Source: Cupriavidus basilensis
GTDB taxonomy: Bacteria; Pseudomonadota; Gammaproteobacteria; Burkholderiales; Burkholderiaceae
DNA length: 64,000 nt
Reading direction: 5' to 3'
Assembly (NCBI RefSeq): GCF_000832305.1
Contig: NZ_CP010537.1
Span: 930,001 to 994,000 of the forward strand
Shown here one piece after another: positions 8,788 to 17,307 of this stretch. Each line of letters begins with the position of its first letter. The stretch's first letter is position 1. The translations under genes were made by a program, and so were the position numbers. Below the pieces are notes generated by a model. It had not been told where the DNA came from and ran no database searches. It saw only the letters and a list, made by a program, of their open reading frames with translations.

Positions 8788-9945
8788 TCAGGCGTCGCGC
8801 GCCTCGCGGATCATGTTGCGGGCAATGATGATCTGCTGGATCTGCGTGGTCCCCTCGTAAAGGCGGAACAGGCGCACGTCTCGATAGAAACGCTCGATGC
8901 CGTATTCGGAGATGTAGCCGGAACCGCCGAGGATCTGTACTGCGCGATCCGCCACGCGGCCCACCATCTCCGTGGCGAACATCTTGCAGCACGAGGCTTC
9001 GGTGGAAACGTTCCGGCCCTCGTCGCGACGGCGAGCGGCGTCGATCACCATGCATTCGGCCGCATAGAGTTCGGCCTGGCTGTCGGCCAGCATGGCCTGG
9101 ATCAGCTGGAACTCGCTGATGGGCTGGCCGAACTGCTTGCGCTCCAGCGCATAGTTCAGGGCGTCGCGCAGCACGCGCCTGGCCACGCCGACGCTGACGG
9201 CGGCGATGTGCAGGCGCCCCTTGTCCAGCACCTTCATCGCGGTCTTGAAGCCCTGGCCTTCCTTCAGGCCGATCAGGTTAGCTGCGGGCACGCGCACGTT
9301 CTCGAAGATGACGTCGCAGGTGTGCGCGCCTTTCTGGCCCATCTTCACGTCGCGCTTGCCGAAGCTGATGCCCGGCGTCTTGGCGTCGACGATGAATGCC
9401 GAAACCCCGGCCGATCCCTTGATGTCAGGATTGGTACGCGCCATCAGCGTAAACATGCCGGCTTGCGGCGCGTTGGTGATAAAGCGCTTGGTGCCGTTGA
9501 CCACATAGTGGTCGCCATCCTTGATTGCGCTAGTGCGCAGCGAGCCGGCGTCCGAGCCGGCATCGGGTTCGGTCAGCGCAAACGAGGCCAGGATCTCGCC
9601 GGTGGCCAGGCGCGGCAGCCAGGCGGCCTGCTGTTCGGGAGTGCCATCCATGAGGATGCCCTGCGAGCCGATGCCCACGGTGGTGCCCAGCAGCGAGCGG
9701 AACGCCGGCGAGGTCTGGCACAGCTCCATGACCACGCGCACTTCCTCTTCCATGGTCAGTTCCAGGCCGCCGAAGCGCTCGGGGATGGTCATGCCGAACA
9801 GGCCCATGTCGCGCATGTCCTGCACGATGTCCTGCGGGATCTCATCGGTTTCGGCTACCAGTGCCTCGGCGGGCACCAGGCGTTCGCGCACAAAGCGGCG
9901 TACGCTGTCAAGCAGGGCTTCGAGGGTGTCGTTATCACGGATCAT
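8788..9945 (-). CDS. Acyl-CoA dehydrogenase (short/medium-chain type)
   Basis: 385-residue FAD enzyme that makes a 2,3-double bond in an acyl-CoA. FALTEPDAGSDAGSLRTSA (flavin and substrate contact), GTKRFITNA, ALERKQFGQPI and ILGGSGYISEYGIERFYRD are all present. The catalytic base is the Glu of YEGTTQIQ near the C-terminus, the position used by short- and medium-chain enzymes. ATG 9945 was chosen because AGGAAG precedes it; the 18 residues encoded further upstream are not conserved. It lies between the thiolase and the ligase on the same strand, consistent with a complete acid-degradation operon. Confidence 0.94.
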   Translation of the reverse strand: MIRDNDTLEALLDSVRRFVRERLVPAEALVAETDEIPQDIVQDMRDMGLFGMTIPERFGGLELTMEEEVRVVMELCQTSPAFRSLLGTTVGIGSQGILMDGTPEQQAAWLPRLATGEILASFALTEPDAGSDAGSLRTSAIKDGDHYVVNGTKRFITNAPQAGMFTLMARTNPDIKGSAGVSAFIVDAKTPGISFGKRDVKMGQKGAHTCDVIFENVRVPAANLIGLKEGQGFKTAMKVLDKGRLHIAAVSVGVARRVLRDALNYALERKQFGQPISEFQLIQAMLADSQAELYAAECMVIDAARRRDEGRNVSTEASCCKMFATEMVGRVADRAVQILGGSGYISEYGIERFYRDVRLFRLYEGTTQIQQIIIARNMIREARDA

Positions 9946-10043
9946 TTCAGGTCTTCCTAGATGGCGGGACGGCAGGCGCAGACCGGCCGTCTTCGTCACG
10001 CTGTGAACAGGGCCGTGCCTTGGCCAGGCGTAATGGGGTCGCT

Positions 10044-11252
10044 TCAGTAGCGTTCAAAGACCGCGGCAATGCCCTGGCCGCCGCCGATGCACATGGTCTC
10101 CAGTCCATAGCGGCCGCCGCGGCGCTGCAGTTCGTGCAGCAGCGTGGCCAGGATGCGCACGCCCGTGGCGCCGATCGGGTGGCCCAGCGAGATGCCCGAG
10201 CCGTTCACATTGAGCTTTTGCTCGATCGCGTCCTGGTCGTTCCAGTCCCAGCCCTTGAGTACTGCCAGCACCTGGCAGGCAAAGGCTTCGTTCAGTTCCA
10301 CGAGGTCCATCTGGTCGAGCTTCAGGTTCAGGCGCTTGAGCAGTTTCTTCACCGCGGGCACCGGGCCGATGCCCATATGGGACGGCTCGCAGCCTGCCGC
10401 AGCCCAGCCGACCAGCGACGCCATCGGGGTCAGGCCCAGTTCGGCCAGCTTGTCCTCGGCCACGATCAGGCAGGCGGCCGAGGCATCGTTCTGCTGGCTG
10501 GCGTTGCCGGCGGTGACGGTGCCGTTCGGCATCAGCGCGCGCAGCTTGCCCAGGCTTTCCATTGTGGTGCCGGGGCGCAAGCCTTCATCGCGCGCGAACG
10601 TCACCGGATCGCCCTTGCGCTGCGGCACCTGCACTGGAACGATTTCGGCATCGAAGCGGCCGGATTCCCATGCGGCCGCAGCGCGTTCGTGGCTGCGCAC
10701 AGAGAAGGCGTCGGCCTGCTCGCGGGTAATACCATAGTCGCGGGCCAGGTTCTCGGCGGTCTCGATCATCCCGGAGATCTTGCCGAAGCGCTCGGCCGGC
10801 TGCGAGCGCTCGCGGCCGCGGTCGAGGCGGTCGTAGAACCTCACGTTGCCCGAGCGCGAGCCCCAGCGCATGTCGGTGGTGTAGTACTCGATATTGCTCA
10901 TGCTCTCGACGCCGCCGGCGATCACCACGTCGGCGGCACCGCTCTGCACCATCATCGAGGCCGTGACGATGGCCTGGAGGCCGCCGCCGCAACGGCGGTC
11001 CAGCTGCATGCCCGGCACCTCTACCGGCAGGCCGGCCTGCAGCGCGGCCCAACGGCCTACGCAAGGCACCTCGCTGCTGGCGTAGGACTGGGCAAAGACC
11101 ACGTCGTCGATACGCGCGGGGTCGATGCCGCTGCGTTGCACGACGGCACGCACGGTGGTGGCGGCCAGTTCCTCGACGGACACGGGGCGCAGGCTGCCGC
11201 CGAAGGTCCCGACGGGGGTACGGAGGGGAGTGACAATAGCGGCTCGGCGCAT
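10044..11252 (-). CDS. Thiolase (acetyl-CoA acyltransferase)
   Basis: 402 residues, typical thiolase length. The nucleophile is Cys88 in LDRRCGGGLQA; His358 in SLGHPIGATG and Cys388 in MCIGGGQG complete the active site. The family start IVTPLRTPVGTFGG is present. The residue after the nucleophile is Gly rather than the usual Ala/Ser, a minor change. The enzyme cleaves a 3-ketoacyl-CoA into acetyl-CoA and a shortened acyl-CoA, the last step of the operon. No 3-hydroxyacyl-CoA dehydrogenase lies in this operon; the SDR genes at 15335 or 43905 are possible sources. Confidence 0.95.
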   Translation of the reverse strand: MRRAAIVTPLRTPVGTFGGSLRPVSVEELAATTVRAVVQRSGIDPARIDDVVFAQSYASSEVPCVGRWAALQAGLPVEVPGMQLDRRCGGGLQAIVTASMMVQSGAADVVIAGGVESMSNIEYYTTDMRWGSRSGNVRFYDRLDRGRERSQPAERFGKISGMIETAENLARDYGITREQADAFSVRSHERAAAAWESGRFDAEIVPVQVPQRKGDPVTFARDEGLRPGTTMESLGKLRALMPNGTVTAGNASQQNDASAACLIVAEDKLAELGLTPMASLVGWAAAGCEPSHMGIGPVPAVKKLLKRLNLKLDQMDLVELNEAFACQVLAVLKGWDWNDQDAIEQKLNVNGSGISLGHPIGATGVRILATLLHELQRRGGRYGLETMCIGGGQGIAAVFERY

Positions 11253-11300
11253 GGAAGTCTCCTTGGAAATCTCTCTTGGGTAGATGAAGAAGGCAGTCGG

Positions 11301-12617
11301 TCAGGCAGTGCCCGCAACGGCCACGAAAGCGGCGCCGCACTGGCACAGCAGGGCGTGGGCCTGGCGCTCCAGGTCCTCGCGGTGTTCGGGGGCGGCGATG
11401 TCCAGCATGCGGCGCACGCGCTGCGACAGCGTCTGCCCGCGCAAGTCGGCCACGCCGTGCTCGGTGACGATCAGGCCGGCATCGGAGCGGGGCGTGCTTA
11501 CCGGGCCGGACAGCTGCGCCACGATGCGGCTTGCGTCCTTGGCGGTCGCCGGCAGGGCAACGATGGGCAGGCCGCCGCGGCTGCGCGCCGCGCCACGCAA
11601 GAAATCCACGGCACCGCCAACGGCGCCGACATAGACGCCGGCGGCGACTTCGGCGTTCACCTGGCCGGTCAGATCGACCTCGATGGCGGAGTTGATGGCG
11701 GTCAGCTTGTGGATGCTGGCGAGCACCTCGGGGTGATGGGTATAGCTGGTCTCGCGCAGTTGCAACTGCGGATTCCGGTGCGCCCAGCGCCGCAGGCGCT
11801 CGCTGCCCATCAGGATGCCGCCGATGCCAACGCCCGTATCGATGTTCTTGCGCGCATTGGTCAGCACGCCGGCTTCGGCCAGCGCCGCAATGCCGTCGCC
11901 GACCGCGCCGCTGTGCAGGCCCAGGTCGCGACGGTCGTGCAGCGCCGCCACCACGGCCTCGGGCAGGTTGCCGATGCCCATCTGCAGGGTGGCGCCATCC
12001 TCGACCCAGCCGGCGATGTGGCCGGCGATCGCCAGTTCCGCCGGGCCGGGGGCGCTGCGCTCCAGGCTGATCGGCGCATGCGCGGCATCGACCAGCAGGT
12101 CGATCTCGTCCACGGTCAGATGGCGGCTGCCATAGGTCCACGGCACCTCCGGGTTCACCTCGGCGATGATCACGCGGGCCCGGTCCAGCGCGGCGGGAAT
12201 GTACTCATGCACCAGCCCCATGCTGTAGCGGCCTTCCTTGTCGGGCGGCGACACCTGCACCAGTACCACGTCGGCACGCAGCGTACCCTGCCGTATCAGC
12301 CCGGGCAGGTGCGAATAGTGGCTGGGTACGATGTCGAGCACGCCGGCCCTGGCCAGAGCACGGTGCGGGCCGCTGGCGGCGTAGCCGAAGAAGTCGAGCA
12401 CGTCGGCCTGAGCCGGCTGCAGCGTGTCGGACTGGCCGATGCCGACAAAGACGCTGAGCCGCCCGTGCCGGGCAAGCGCGTGGCGATGCTTGACCAGTGC
12501 GCGCGTCAGGGTCAGCGGCTCGGCGGTGGCCTGGCCCCACCAGATGTGGTCGCCGGGGCGCAGCAGCGCCTGCAGCCCGGCGGCGAGGGAATTCGGGTCC
12601 ATGGCAGTGGGATTCAT
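11301..12617 (-). CDS. Acetyl-CoA hydrolase/transferase (4-hydroxybutyrate CoA-transferase-like)
   Basis: 438 residues of the Cat1/AbfT-like family of CoA-transferases. Seen motifs: GDHIWWGQATAEP, VSPPDKEGRYSMG, MGIGNLPEAV, GLHSGAVGDGIAAL and a C-terminal TEHGVADLRGQTLSQR, where the family places its product-binding loop. Family members use an active-site Glu as CoA carrier. I chose ATG 12617; ATG 12602 is also possible and neither has a strong ribosome binding site. A frame extending to 12830 is not supported because it overlaps the next gene. In this operon it may load or unload CoA from the pathway acid as an alternative to the ligase. Confidence 0.9.
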   Translation of the reverse strand: MNPTAMDPNSLAAGLQALLRPGDHIWWGQATAEPLTLTRALVKHRHALARHGRLSVFVGIGQSDTLQPAQADVLDFFGYAASGPHRALARAGVLDIVPSHYSHLPGLIRQGTLRADVVLVQVSPPDKEGRYSMGLVHEYIPAALDRARVIIAEVNPEVPWTYGSRHLTVDEIDLLVDAAHAPISLERSAPGPAELAIAGHIAGWVEDGATLQMGIGNLPEAVVAALHDRRDLGLHSGAVGDGIAALAEAGVLTNARKNIDTGVGIGGILMGSERLRRWAHRNPQLQLRETSYTHHPEVLASIHKLTAINSAIEVDLTGQVNAEVAAGVYVGAVGGAVDFLRGAARSRGGLPIVALPATAKDASRIVAQLSGPVSTPRSDAGLIVTEHGVADLRGQTLSQRVRRMLDIAAPEHREDLERQAHALLCQCGAAFVAVAGTA

Positions 12618-12640
12618 GTGCGGATTGGGCGGGTGCCGGC

Positions 12641-13534
12641 TCAGGCGATCTCGGCCCAGCCGTGGCTGAGCACGACCTTGTCGCGCTCGGCCACGCGGGC
12701 GCGCACCTGGTAGTGGTTGGGGTTCTCCGGCGTGCGCCAGATATCGGTGACTAGGGTCTCGCCGGGGAAGACCGGCGCGGTGAAGCGGATATCGAGCGCG
12801 CGCAGGCGGGTGGGGTCGCCCTGCGCGCACTGGCGCACCAGCGCATGCGCCGCCAGGCCGTAGCTGGCGAGGCCGTGCAGGATCGGGCGCTCGAAACCAG
12901 CGGCCCTGGCCACCGCCGGGTTGGCGTGCAGCGGGTTGAAGTCGCCCATCAGGCGATACAGCAGCGCGGCCTCGGGGCGGATCGCCTGCGTGTCGGAGAA
13001 GTCCGGCGCGCGGTCTTCCGGCGTCGGGCGCAGCGCCGGCAGCGGCTCGTCGCTGGGCTGGCCGCCGCCGAGCTGGCTGTAGCCACCGTCGCCGCGCAGG
13101 AAGCTGACCTGTTGGACCGTCGCCAGCAGTTCGCCCTCGGCCGTTTCCAGGCGGCGTTCGGTAACCATGATGGCGCCTTTGCCTTCGCCCTTGTCGGTCA
13201 GGTGCGTGATGCGGTTATGGCCGACGACGTCTGCGTTGGCCGGCAGCGGGCAGTGCAGGCGCATGCGCTGTTCGCCATGCAACAGCTTGACCCAGTCGAT
13301 GCCGGTATCGGCCTCGCGCGCCCAGAAGCCGGGATAACCCAGCACCACCGCCTGCGACGGCAGCGTGCGCAACCCGCCGGGGGCGCCTTCGAACACAAAG
13401 GGCAGGGCTGCCTCGTCCAGCGGATCGCTGCCCAGTCCAAGGCTGAGTGCATACAGCATGGTGTCGCGCTCGGTGTAGGTCTGGCGGACGGGGGCGAACG
13501 GACGTTGCTTGAGATGGTGGTAGCTGACTGCCAT
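12641..13534 (-). CDS. MaoC-type enoyl-CoA hydratase 2 (double hotdog)
   Basis: 297 residues with an N-terminal substrate-binding hotdog and a C-terminal catalytic hotdog, like the hydratase 2 part of peroxisomal multifunctional enzyme. The catalytic dyad is intact: Asp198 and His203 in GDFNPLHANP, followed by RPILHGLASYG. It adds water to a 2-enoyl-CoA to give an (R)-3-hydroxyacyl-CoA. It is the first gene of the minus-strand operon ending at 7095. The N-terminal TYTERDTMLYALSLG also matches this family. Its R-specificity means the partner dehydrogenase should be R-specific, often an SDR. Confidence 0.92.
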   Translation of the reverse strand: MAVSYHHLKQRPFAPVRQTYTERDTMLYALSLGLGSDPLDEAALPFVFEGAPGGLRTLPSQAVVLGYPGFWAREADTGIDWVKLLHGEQRMRLHCPLPANADVVGHNRITHLTDKGEGKGAIMVTERRLETAEGELLATVQQVSFLRGDGGYSQLGGGQPSDEPLPALRPTPEDRAPDFSDTQAIRPEAALLYRLMGDFNPLHANPAVARAAGFERPILHGLASYGLAAHALVRQCAQGDPTRLRALDIRFTAPVFPGETLVTDIWRTPENPNHYQVRARVAERDKVVLSHGWAEIA

Positions 13535-13783
13535 GTCCTTGTTCCTATGTGATCGTCAGGAAATTGTCCAAAGCATGTCGTCAAAGCGGGTTTTGCGCTA
13601 TTTGACAATGCCAATGGCGGCCTTCGGCGATTGCGAAAACGCGGGCTTAAGCGCGCTTGAAGGCGCGCTTTGGCAAAGGCTGATTGTCCGAATGGCGGAT
13701 AGCCGCGACTATTGCCACATCACGCTGGGATGGCCCATGGCATTCCCGGCAAGAGCAACGATGTTGACCGCCAAAGACTCCCC

Positions 13784-14950
13784 ATGATCGAACAGACCCA
13801 ATCCAACAACTTCCACGACATCCGCGATGCCGTACGCGCACTTTGCGGTGAATTTCCCGACGAGTACTTCCGCAAGGTGGACGAGCAGCGCGCCTATCCG
13901 GAGGCGTTCGTCAATGCGCTTACGGAAGGCGGCTGGCTGGCGGCCCTGATCCCGCAGGAGTACGGTGGCTCCGGCCTGGGCCTGACCGAGGCTTCGGTCA
14001 TCATGGAGGAAATCAACCGCTGCGGCGGCAACTCCGGCGCCTGCCACGGCCAGATGTACAACATGGGAACGCTGCTGCGGCACGGTTCCCAGGCGCAGAA
14101 GGAAAAGTACCTGCCGAAGATCGCCTCGGGGCAATGGCGCCTGCAGTCGATGGGCGTGACCGAGCCCACCACGGGCACCGACACCACCAAGATCAAGACC
14201 TCCGCCGTCAAAAAGGACGGACGCTACGTGGTCAACGGCCAGAAGGTCTGGATCAGCCGCGTGCAGCACAGTGACTTCATGATCCTGCTGGCGCGCACCA
14301 CGCCCCTGGCCGACGTGAAGAAGAAGAGCGAGGGGATGTCGATCTTCATGGTGGACCTGCACGAGGCGCAGAAGAAGGGCCTGACTGTGCGGCCCATCCC
14401 GAACATGGTCAATCACGAGACCAATGAGCTGTTCTTCGAGGATCTGGAGATTCCGGAGGAAAACCTGATCGGTGAAGAGGGCAAGGGCTTCAAGTACATC
14501 CTGGATGGCTTGAACGCCGAGCGCACGCTGATCGCGGCCGAGTGCATCGGCGACGGCTACTGGTTCATGGACCGGGTGACCAAGTACGTCAAGGAACGCG
14601 AGGTCTTCGGCCGCCCCATCGGCCAGAACCAGGGCGTGCAGTTCCCGATCGCCGAGTCGTTTATGGAGATCGAGGCCGCGAACCTCATGCGCTGGAAGGC
14701 TTGTGAACTGTTCGACAAGCACGAGCCCATGGGCACCCAGGCCAACATGGCCAAGTACCTGGCCGCCAAGGCCAGCTGGGAGGCCGGCAACGCCTGCCTG
14801 CAGTACCATGGCGGCTTCGGCTTCGCCTGCGAATACGACGTCGAGCGCAAGTTCCGCGAGACGCGCCTGTACCAGGTGGCGCCGATCTCGACCAACCTGA
14901 TCTACTCCTTCGTCGCGGAGCACGTGTTGGGGCTGCCGCGGTCGTTCTGA
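13784..14950 (+). CDS. Acyl-CoA dehydrogenase, IVD/LCAD-like catalytic position
   Basis: 388 residues. Flavin motif MGVTEPTTGTDTTKIK and KVWISRVQHSDFMILLA are clear, as are EREVFGRPIGQNQGVQFP and LQYHGGFGFACEYDVER. The C-terminal Glu of most short-chain enzymes is missing (VAPISTN stands where YEGT would be). Instead Glu246 in DGLNAERTLIA aligns with the base of isovaleryl-CoA dehydrogenase, so the enzyme is probably active on a branched substrate. ATG 13784 starts the conserved protein; its ribosome binding site is weak. It is divergent from the hydratase operon over a 250-bp gap. Close paralogue of the gene at 39754. Confidence 0.92.
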   Translation: MIEQTQSNNFHDIRDAVRALCGEFPDEYFRKVDEQRAYPEAFVNALTEGGWLAALIPQEYGGSGLGLTEASVIMEEINRCGGNSGACHGQMYNMGTLLRHGSQAQKEKYLPKIASGQWRLQSMGVTEPTTGTDTTKIKTSAVKKDGRYVVNGQKVWISRVQHSDFMILLARTTPLADVKKKSEGMSIFMVDLHEAQKKGLTVRPIPNMVNHETNELFFEDLEIPEENLIGEEGKGFKYILDGLNAERTLIAAECIGDGYWFMDRVTKYVKEREVFGRPIGQNQGVQFPIAESFMEIEAANLMRWKACELFDKHEPMGTQANMAKYLAAKASWEAGNACLQYHGGFGFACEYDVERKFRETRLYQVAPISTNLIYSFVAEHVLGLPRSF

Positions 14951-15334
14951 GCGACCAGGCGGTGCGCGCCTGGCCCATGAGCCAGGCGCTGAAGGCATCC
15001 GCCGGCAATGCGGCTGCGGCCATCTGCAGGAACGGCTAGCCGCGAGGCTCGTCATTCATGGTTTCCCTTCCCGAAGCAACCCCCCCCCCCACGTAGCCGT
15101 TCCGGGCGTCGAAGTGCAGCCCTCGGAACGGATACCAACCTTCCCGACGTTCATTGTCGACCTGTCACCGAAGCGACTCCAGGTCCGGCTTCTGGTGGCT
15201 CGCCACTGCCTTCTTCTTCCAAGGTACGGGACATTGGCTTTCAAGACGATTGCGAAGCAAGTCAATACCACAGAGTATTGGTCATATGGCGAACAAGACC
15301 TGAAGTGCTGTAGATCGAATCTATGGAGAATCCG
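14951..15334. other. Intergenic region with no recognised gene
   Basis: Between the acyl-CoA dehydrogenase and the SDR gene. I see no conserved coding sequence. It holds an 11-base C tract and the promoter and leader of the SDR gene. The lower GC content near 15230-15330 fits a promoter. Confidence 0.5.
15080..15090 (+). repeat. C11 homopolymer tract
   Basis: Eleven consecutive C residues in noncoding DNA, about 245 bp upstream of the SDR start. Tracts of this length can vary in length by slippage, but this one is outside any gene and far from the start codon. Confidence 0.8.
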
Positions 15335-16114
15335 ATGGGTATCAACGGTATCAATGGTATCAATGGTATCGAAGGAAAATCGATCATCGTCACTGGCGGC
15401 GCCAGTGGCATCGGCGAGGCTGCGGCGCGGCTGCTGGCCGCAAACGGGGCACTACTGACGATCGCGGACCGGGGTTCCAACGGAGCGGCTCTGGCAAAGG
15501 AACTGACTGATCAGGGCCTGCGGGCGCAGTTCGTCGAGACGGACATATCGTCCGAGGCGGATGTCATTGCCATGGTCGAGGCGGCGGTACGAAGCTATGG
15601 CCGACTGGATCGCGCATTCAACAATGCCGGTGTACCCAATGCCGGCAAGCTGCTGGCCGAGCTTACCGAGGAGGACTTCCGGCGTTGCCACGACGTCAAC
15701 GTTATCGGTACGTTCCTTTGCATGAAGCATGAGATTCTGGCCATGCTCAAGACCGGCGGCGGCGCCATCGTCAACTGCTCGTCGATCCACGGCCTGATTT
15801 ACACCGCCCGCGCGGCCGAATACACCGCGTCCAAGCATGCGATCACCGGCATGACCAAAGCCGCGGCCGCCGACTATGGCCTGCAAAACATCCGCGTCAA
15901 CGCGATCGCGCCTTCCTCGACGCGCACGCCGATGTACCTGCACTACTTGAAGACCAAGCCCGATCACGAGGAAAGGGTCAACGGCCTGCACCTGCTCGGT
16001 CGCGCCAGCGAGCCGATTGAACAGGCGCAGGCTGCCATGTGGTTGCTGTCCGATGCCGCGTCGTTCGTCACTGGCGTGACCCTGCCGGTGGACGGTGGCT
16101 ACACCGCCGTGTGA
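15335..16114 (+). CDS. Short-chain dehydrogenase/reductase (SDR)
   Basis: 259-residue classical SDR, NAD(P)-dependent alcohol/ketone oxidoreductase. Cofactor motif TGGASGIGEAAARLL, FNNAGV, catalytic Ser in NCSSIHG and the YTASK pair are all present; PVDGGYTAV closes the protein. ATG 15335 is preferred over ATG 15323 because GGAG lies 6 bp before it and ATG 15323 lacks a site. The N-terminus has the odd repeat GIN-GIN-GIN-GIE from a 9-bp DNA repeat. It could supply the (R)-3-hydroxyacyl-CoA or alcohol oxidation step missing from the operon at 7-13.5 kb; this is inferred from position only. Confidence 0.92.
   Translation: MGINGINGINGIEGKSIIVTGGASGIGEAAARLLAANGALLTIADRGSNGAALAKELTDQGLRAQFVETDISSEADVIAMVEAAVRSYGRLDRAFNNAGVPNAGKLLAELTEEDFRRCHDVNVIGTFLCMKHEILAMLKTGGGAIVNCSSIHGLIYTARAAEYTASKHAITGMTKAAAADYGLQNIRVNAIAPSSTRTPMYLHYLKTKPDHEERVNGLHLLGRASEPIEQAQAAMWLLSDAASFVTGVTLPVDGGYTAV
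15338..15373 (+). repeat. Four 9-bp tandem units at the start of the SDR gene
   Basis: Units GGTATCAAC, GGTATCAAT, GGTATCAAT and GGTATCGAA in a row, coding GIN-GIN-GIN-GIE just after the start codon. The unit is a multiple of three, so copy-number change would lengthen or shorten the N-terminus without a frameshift. Confidence 0.85.
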
Positions 16115-16121
16115 ACGCGAA

Positions 16122-16164
16122 AACCCGTCCGGTATGCGCGCCATGTGACGGCACGCATACCGGA
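16122..16164 (-). terminator. Rho-independent terminator of the minus-strand dehydrogenase/ABC operon
   Basis: TCCGGTATGCG (16128-16138) pairs perfectly with CGCATACCGGA (16154-16164) around a 15-base loop. On the minus strand the stem is followed by GGG and TTTT. It lies 20 bp beyond the stop of the alcohol dehydrogenase at 16184, in the convergent gap with the SDR gene. Confidence 0.75.
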
Positions 16165-16183
16165 TGGATGAGCGTAACCGCGC

Positions 16184-17254
16184 TCAGAAGAGGAATACGC
16201 CCTTGCCCCCGGCCTGGCCGTCGAAGCGACGATACGCCTCCTCGGCTTGTTCGAGCCGCCAGTGGTCAGTGAACAGCTTGTCCACTTCAACGCCACGACG
16301 GGCGATGAAGTGGGCGCATTCCTTCATGCCGACCTCCGAAAATGTGTAGGAGCCAATCACGGTCCGTTGCTTGCCGATCAGGTCCTTCATGGCGTCGACG
16401 TTGAGATTCCCGCCGATCGCCACCAAGGCGACCTTCCCCCATGTCCGGGTGCAGCGCACGGCCTGCTGCCTGGGCACTTCACTGCCCGCGCAGTCCATTG
16501 CGCAGCTCACTCCCTTGCCACCGGTGAGCCGGAGGATTTCCGCCACGGCATCCACCTGGCTCCCATCGATAGCATGGGCGACCCCGAACTCCTTAGCCTG
16601 CTTGACGCGATCCGGCGAGATATCCACCCCAATGACCTCGACGCCCATCGCGGCCGCGAGTTGGGCGGCAGACAGGCCGACGGGTCCCAGCCCGAACACC
16701 GCCAGGGTGTCGCGCGCGCTGATATCCAGCCGTTGCAGCGCACCGTAAGCGGTGCCCGTGCCGCAGGAAATGGCCGCGCCGCCCGCGAAGGACACCTCTT
16801 CTGGCAGGTGGACCAGGGACGAGACCGGCACCTTCATGTAGTCGGCATGGCCGCCGTGGGCGATCACGCCGTGCACAGTGGCACCGTGATCGCACAGCTG
16901 GGTCCACCCAGTGCGGCAGGAGTCGCAGAAACTGCAGCCTTCGTAGTGGAACACCATGACGCGATCGCCAACCTTGAACGCTTTCGGGTTCACGCCCGGG
17001 CCAACTGCAGCGACCACGCCACACGGCTCATGGCCGCCGATGATCGGTGCATTCTCGTCGATACCGCGCGACGCCAGGTCCTTGAACCCCAGGGACCGGA
17101 TCACCTCGGCGGGACCGTGCCGGTAGAAGTGCAGGTCGCTGCCGCACATGCCAGACGCCTTCATTTCGATCACTACCTCGCCCAGGCCCGGGGTCGGGTC
17201 GGGGAAGTTCATGATTTCGAGCTTGCGATCACCTTTGAATACAACACCACGCAT
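16184..17254 (-). CDS. Zinc-dependent alcohol dehydrogenase (MDR family)
   Basis: 356 residues. Catalytic zinc ligands are seen in MCGSDLHFY (Cys37) and GGHEPCG (His75, Glu76); the structural zinc set is Cys107, Cys110, Cys113 and Cys121 in GCSFCDSCRTGWTQLC. The NAD-binding motif is FGLGPVGLSAAQ, and GVDISP after it suggests NAD rather than NADP. CTAAACGGAGAAATCT precedes ATG 17254. It is the last gene of a run with two aldehyde dehydrogenases, so an alcohol-to-aldehyde-to-acid sequence is likely. The substrate, perhaps a diol or polyol imported by the upstream ABC system, is unknown. Confidence 0.93.
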   Translation of the reverse strand: MRGVVFKGDRKLEIMNFPDPTPGLGEVVIEMKASGMCGSDLHFYRHGPAEVIRSLGFKDLASRGIDENAPIIGGHEPCGVVAAVGPGVNPKAFKVGDRVMVFHYEGCSFCDSCRTGWTQLCDHGATVHGVIAHGGHADYMKVPVSSLVHLPEEVSFAGGAAISCGTGTAYGALQRLDISARDTLAVFGLGPVGLSAAQLAAAMGVEVIGVDISPDRVKQAKEFGVAHAIDGSQVDAVAEILRLTGGKGVSCAMDCAGSEVPRQQAVRCTRTWGKVALVAIGGNLNVDAMKDLIGKQRTVIGSYTFSEVGMKECAHFIARRGVEVDKLFTDHWRLEQAEEAYRRFDGQAGGKGVFLF

Positions 17255-17307
17255 AGATTTCTCCGTTTAGACGGTATTCAGACAGACAGGCGCCCCGGTC
17301 CGGGGCC

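Noticed and set aside
9861..12713. 950-codon open frame on the plus strand
   Set aside because: It is antisense to the thiolase and CoA-transferase genes, rich in Arg, Ala, Gly and His, and has no family motif. A high-GC shadow frame.
13709..15055. 448-codon minus-strand frame
   Set aside because: Antisense to the acyl-CoA dehydrogenase at 13784, which has full family motifs.
15080..15090. C11 tract as a phase-variation switch
   Set aside because: It is noncoding and about 245 bp from the next start codon, with no promoter boxes seen around it.
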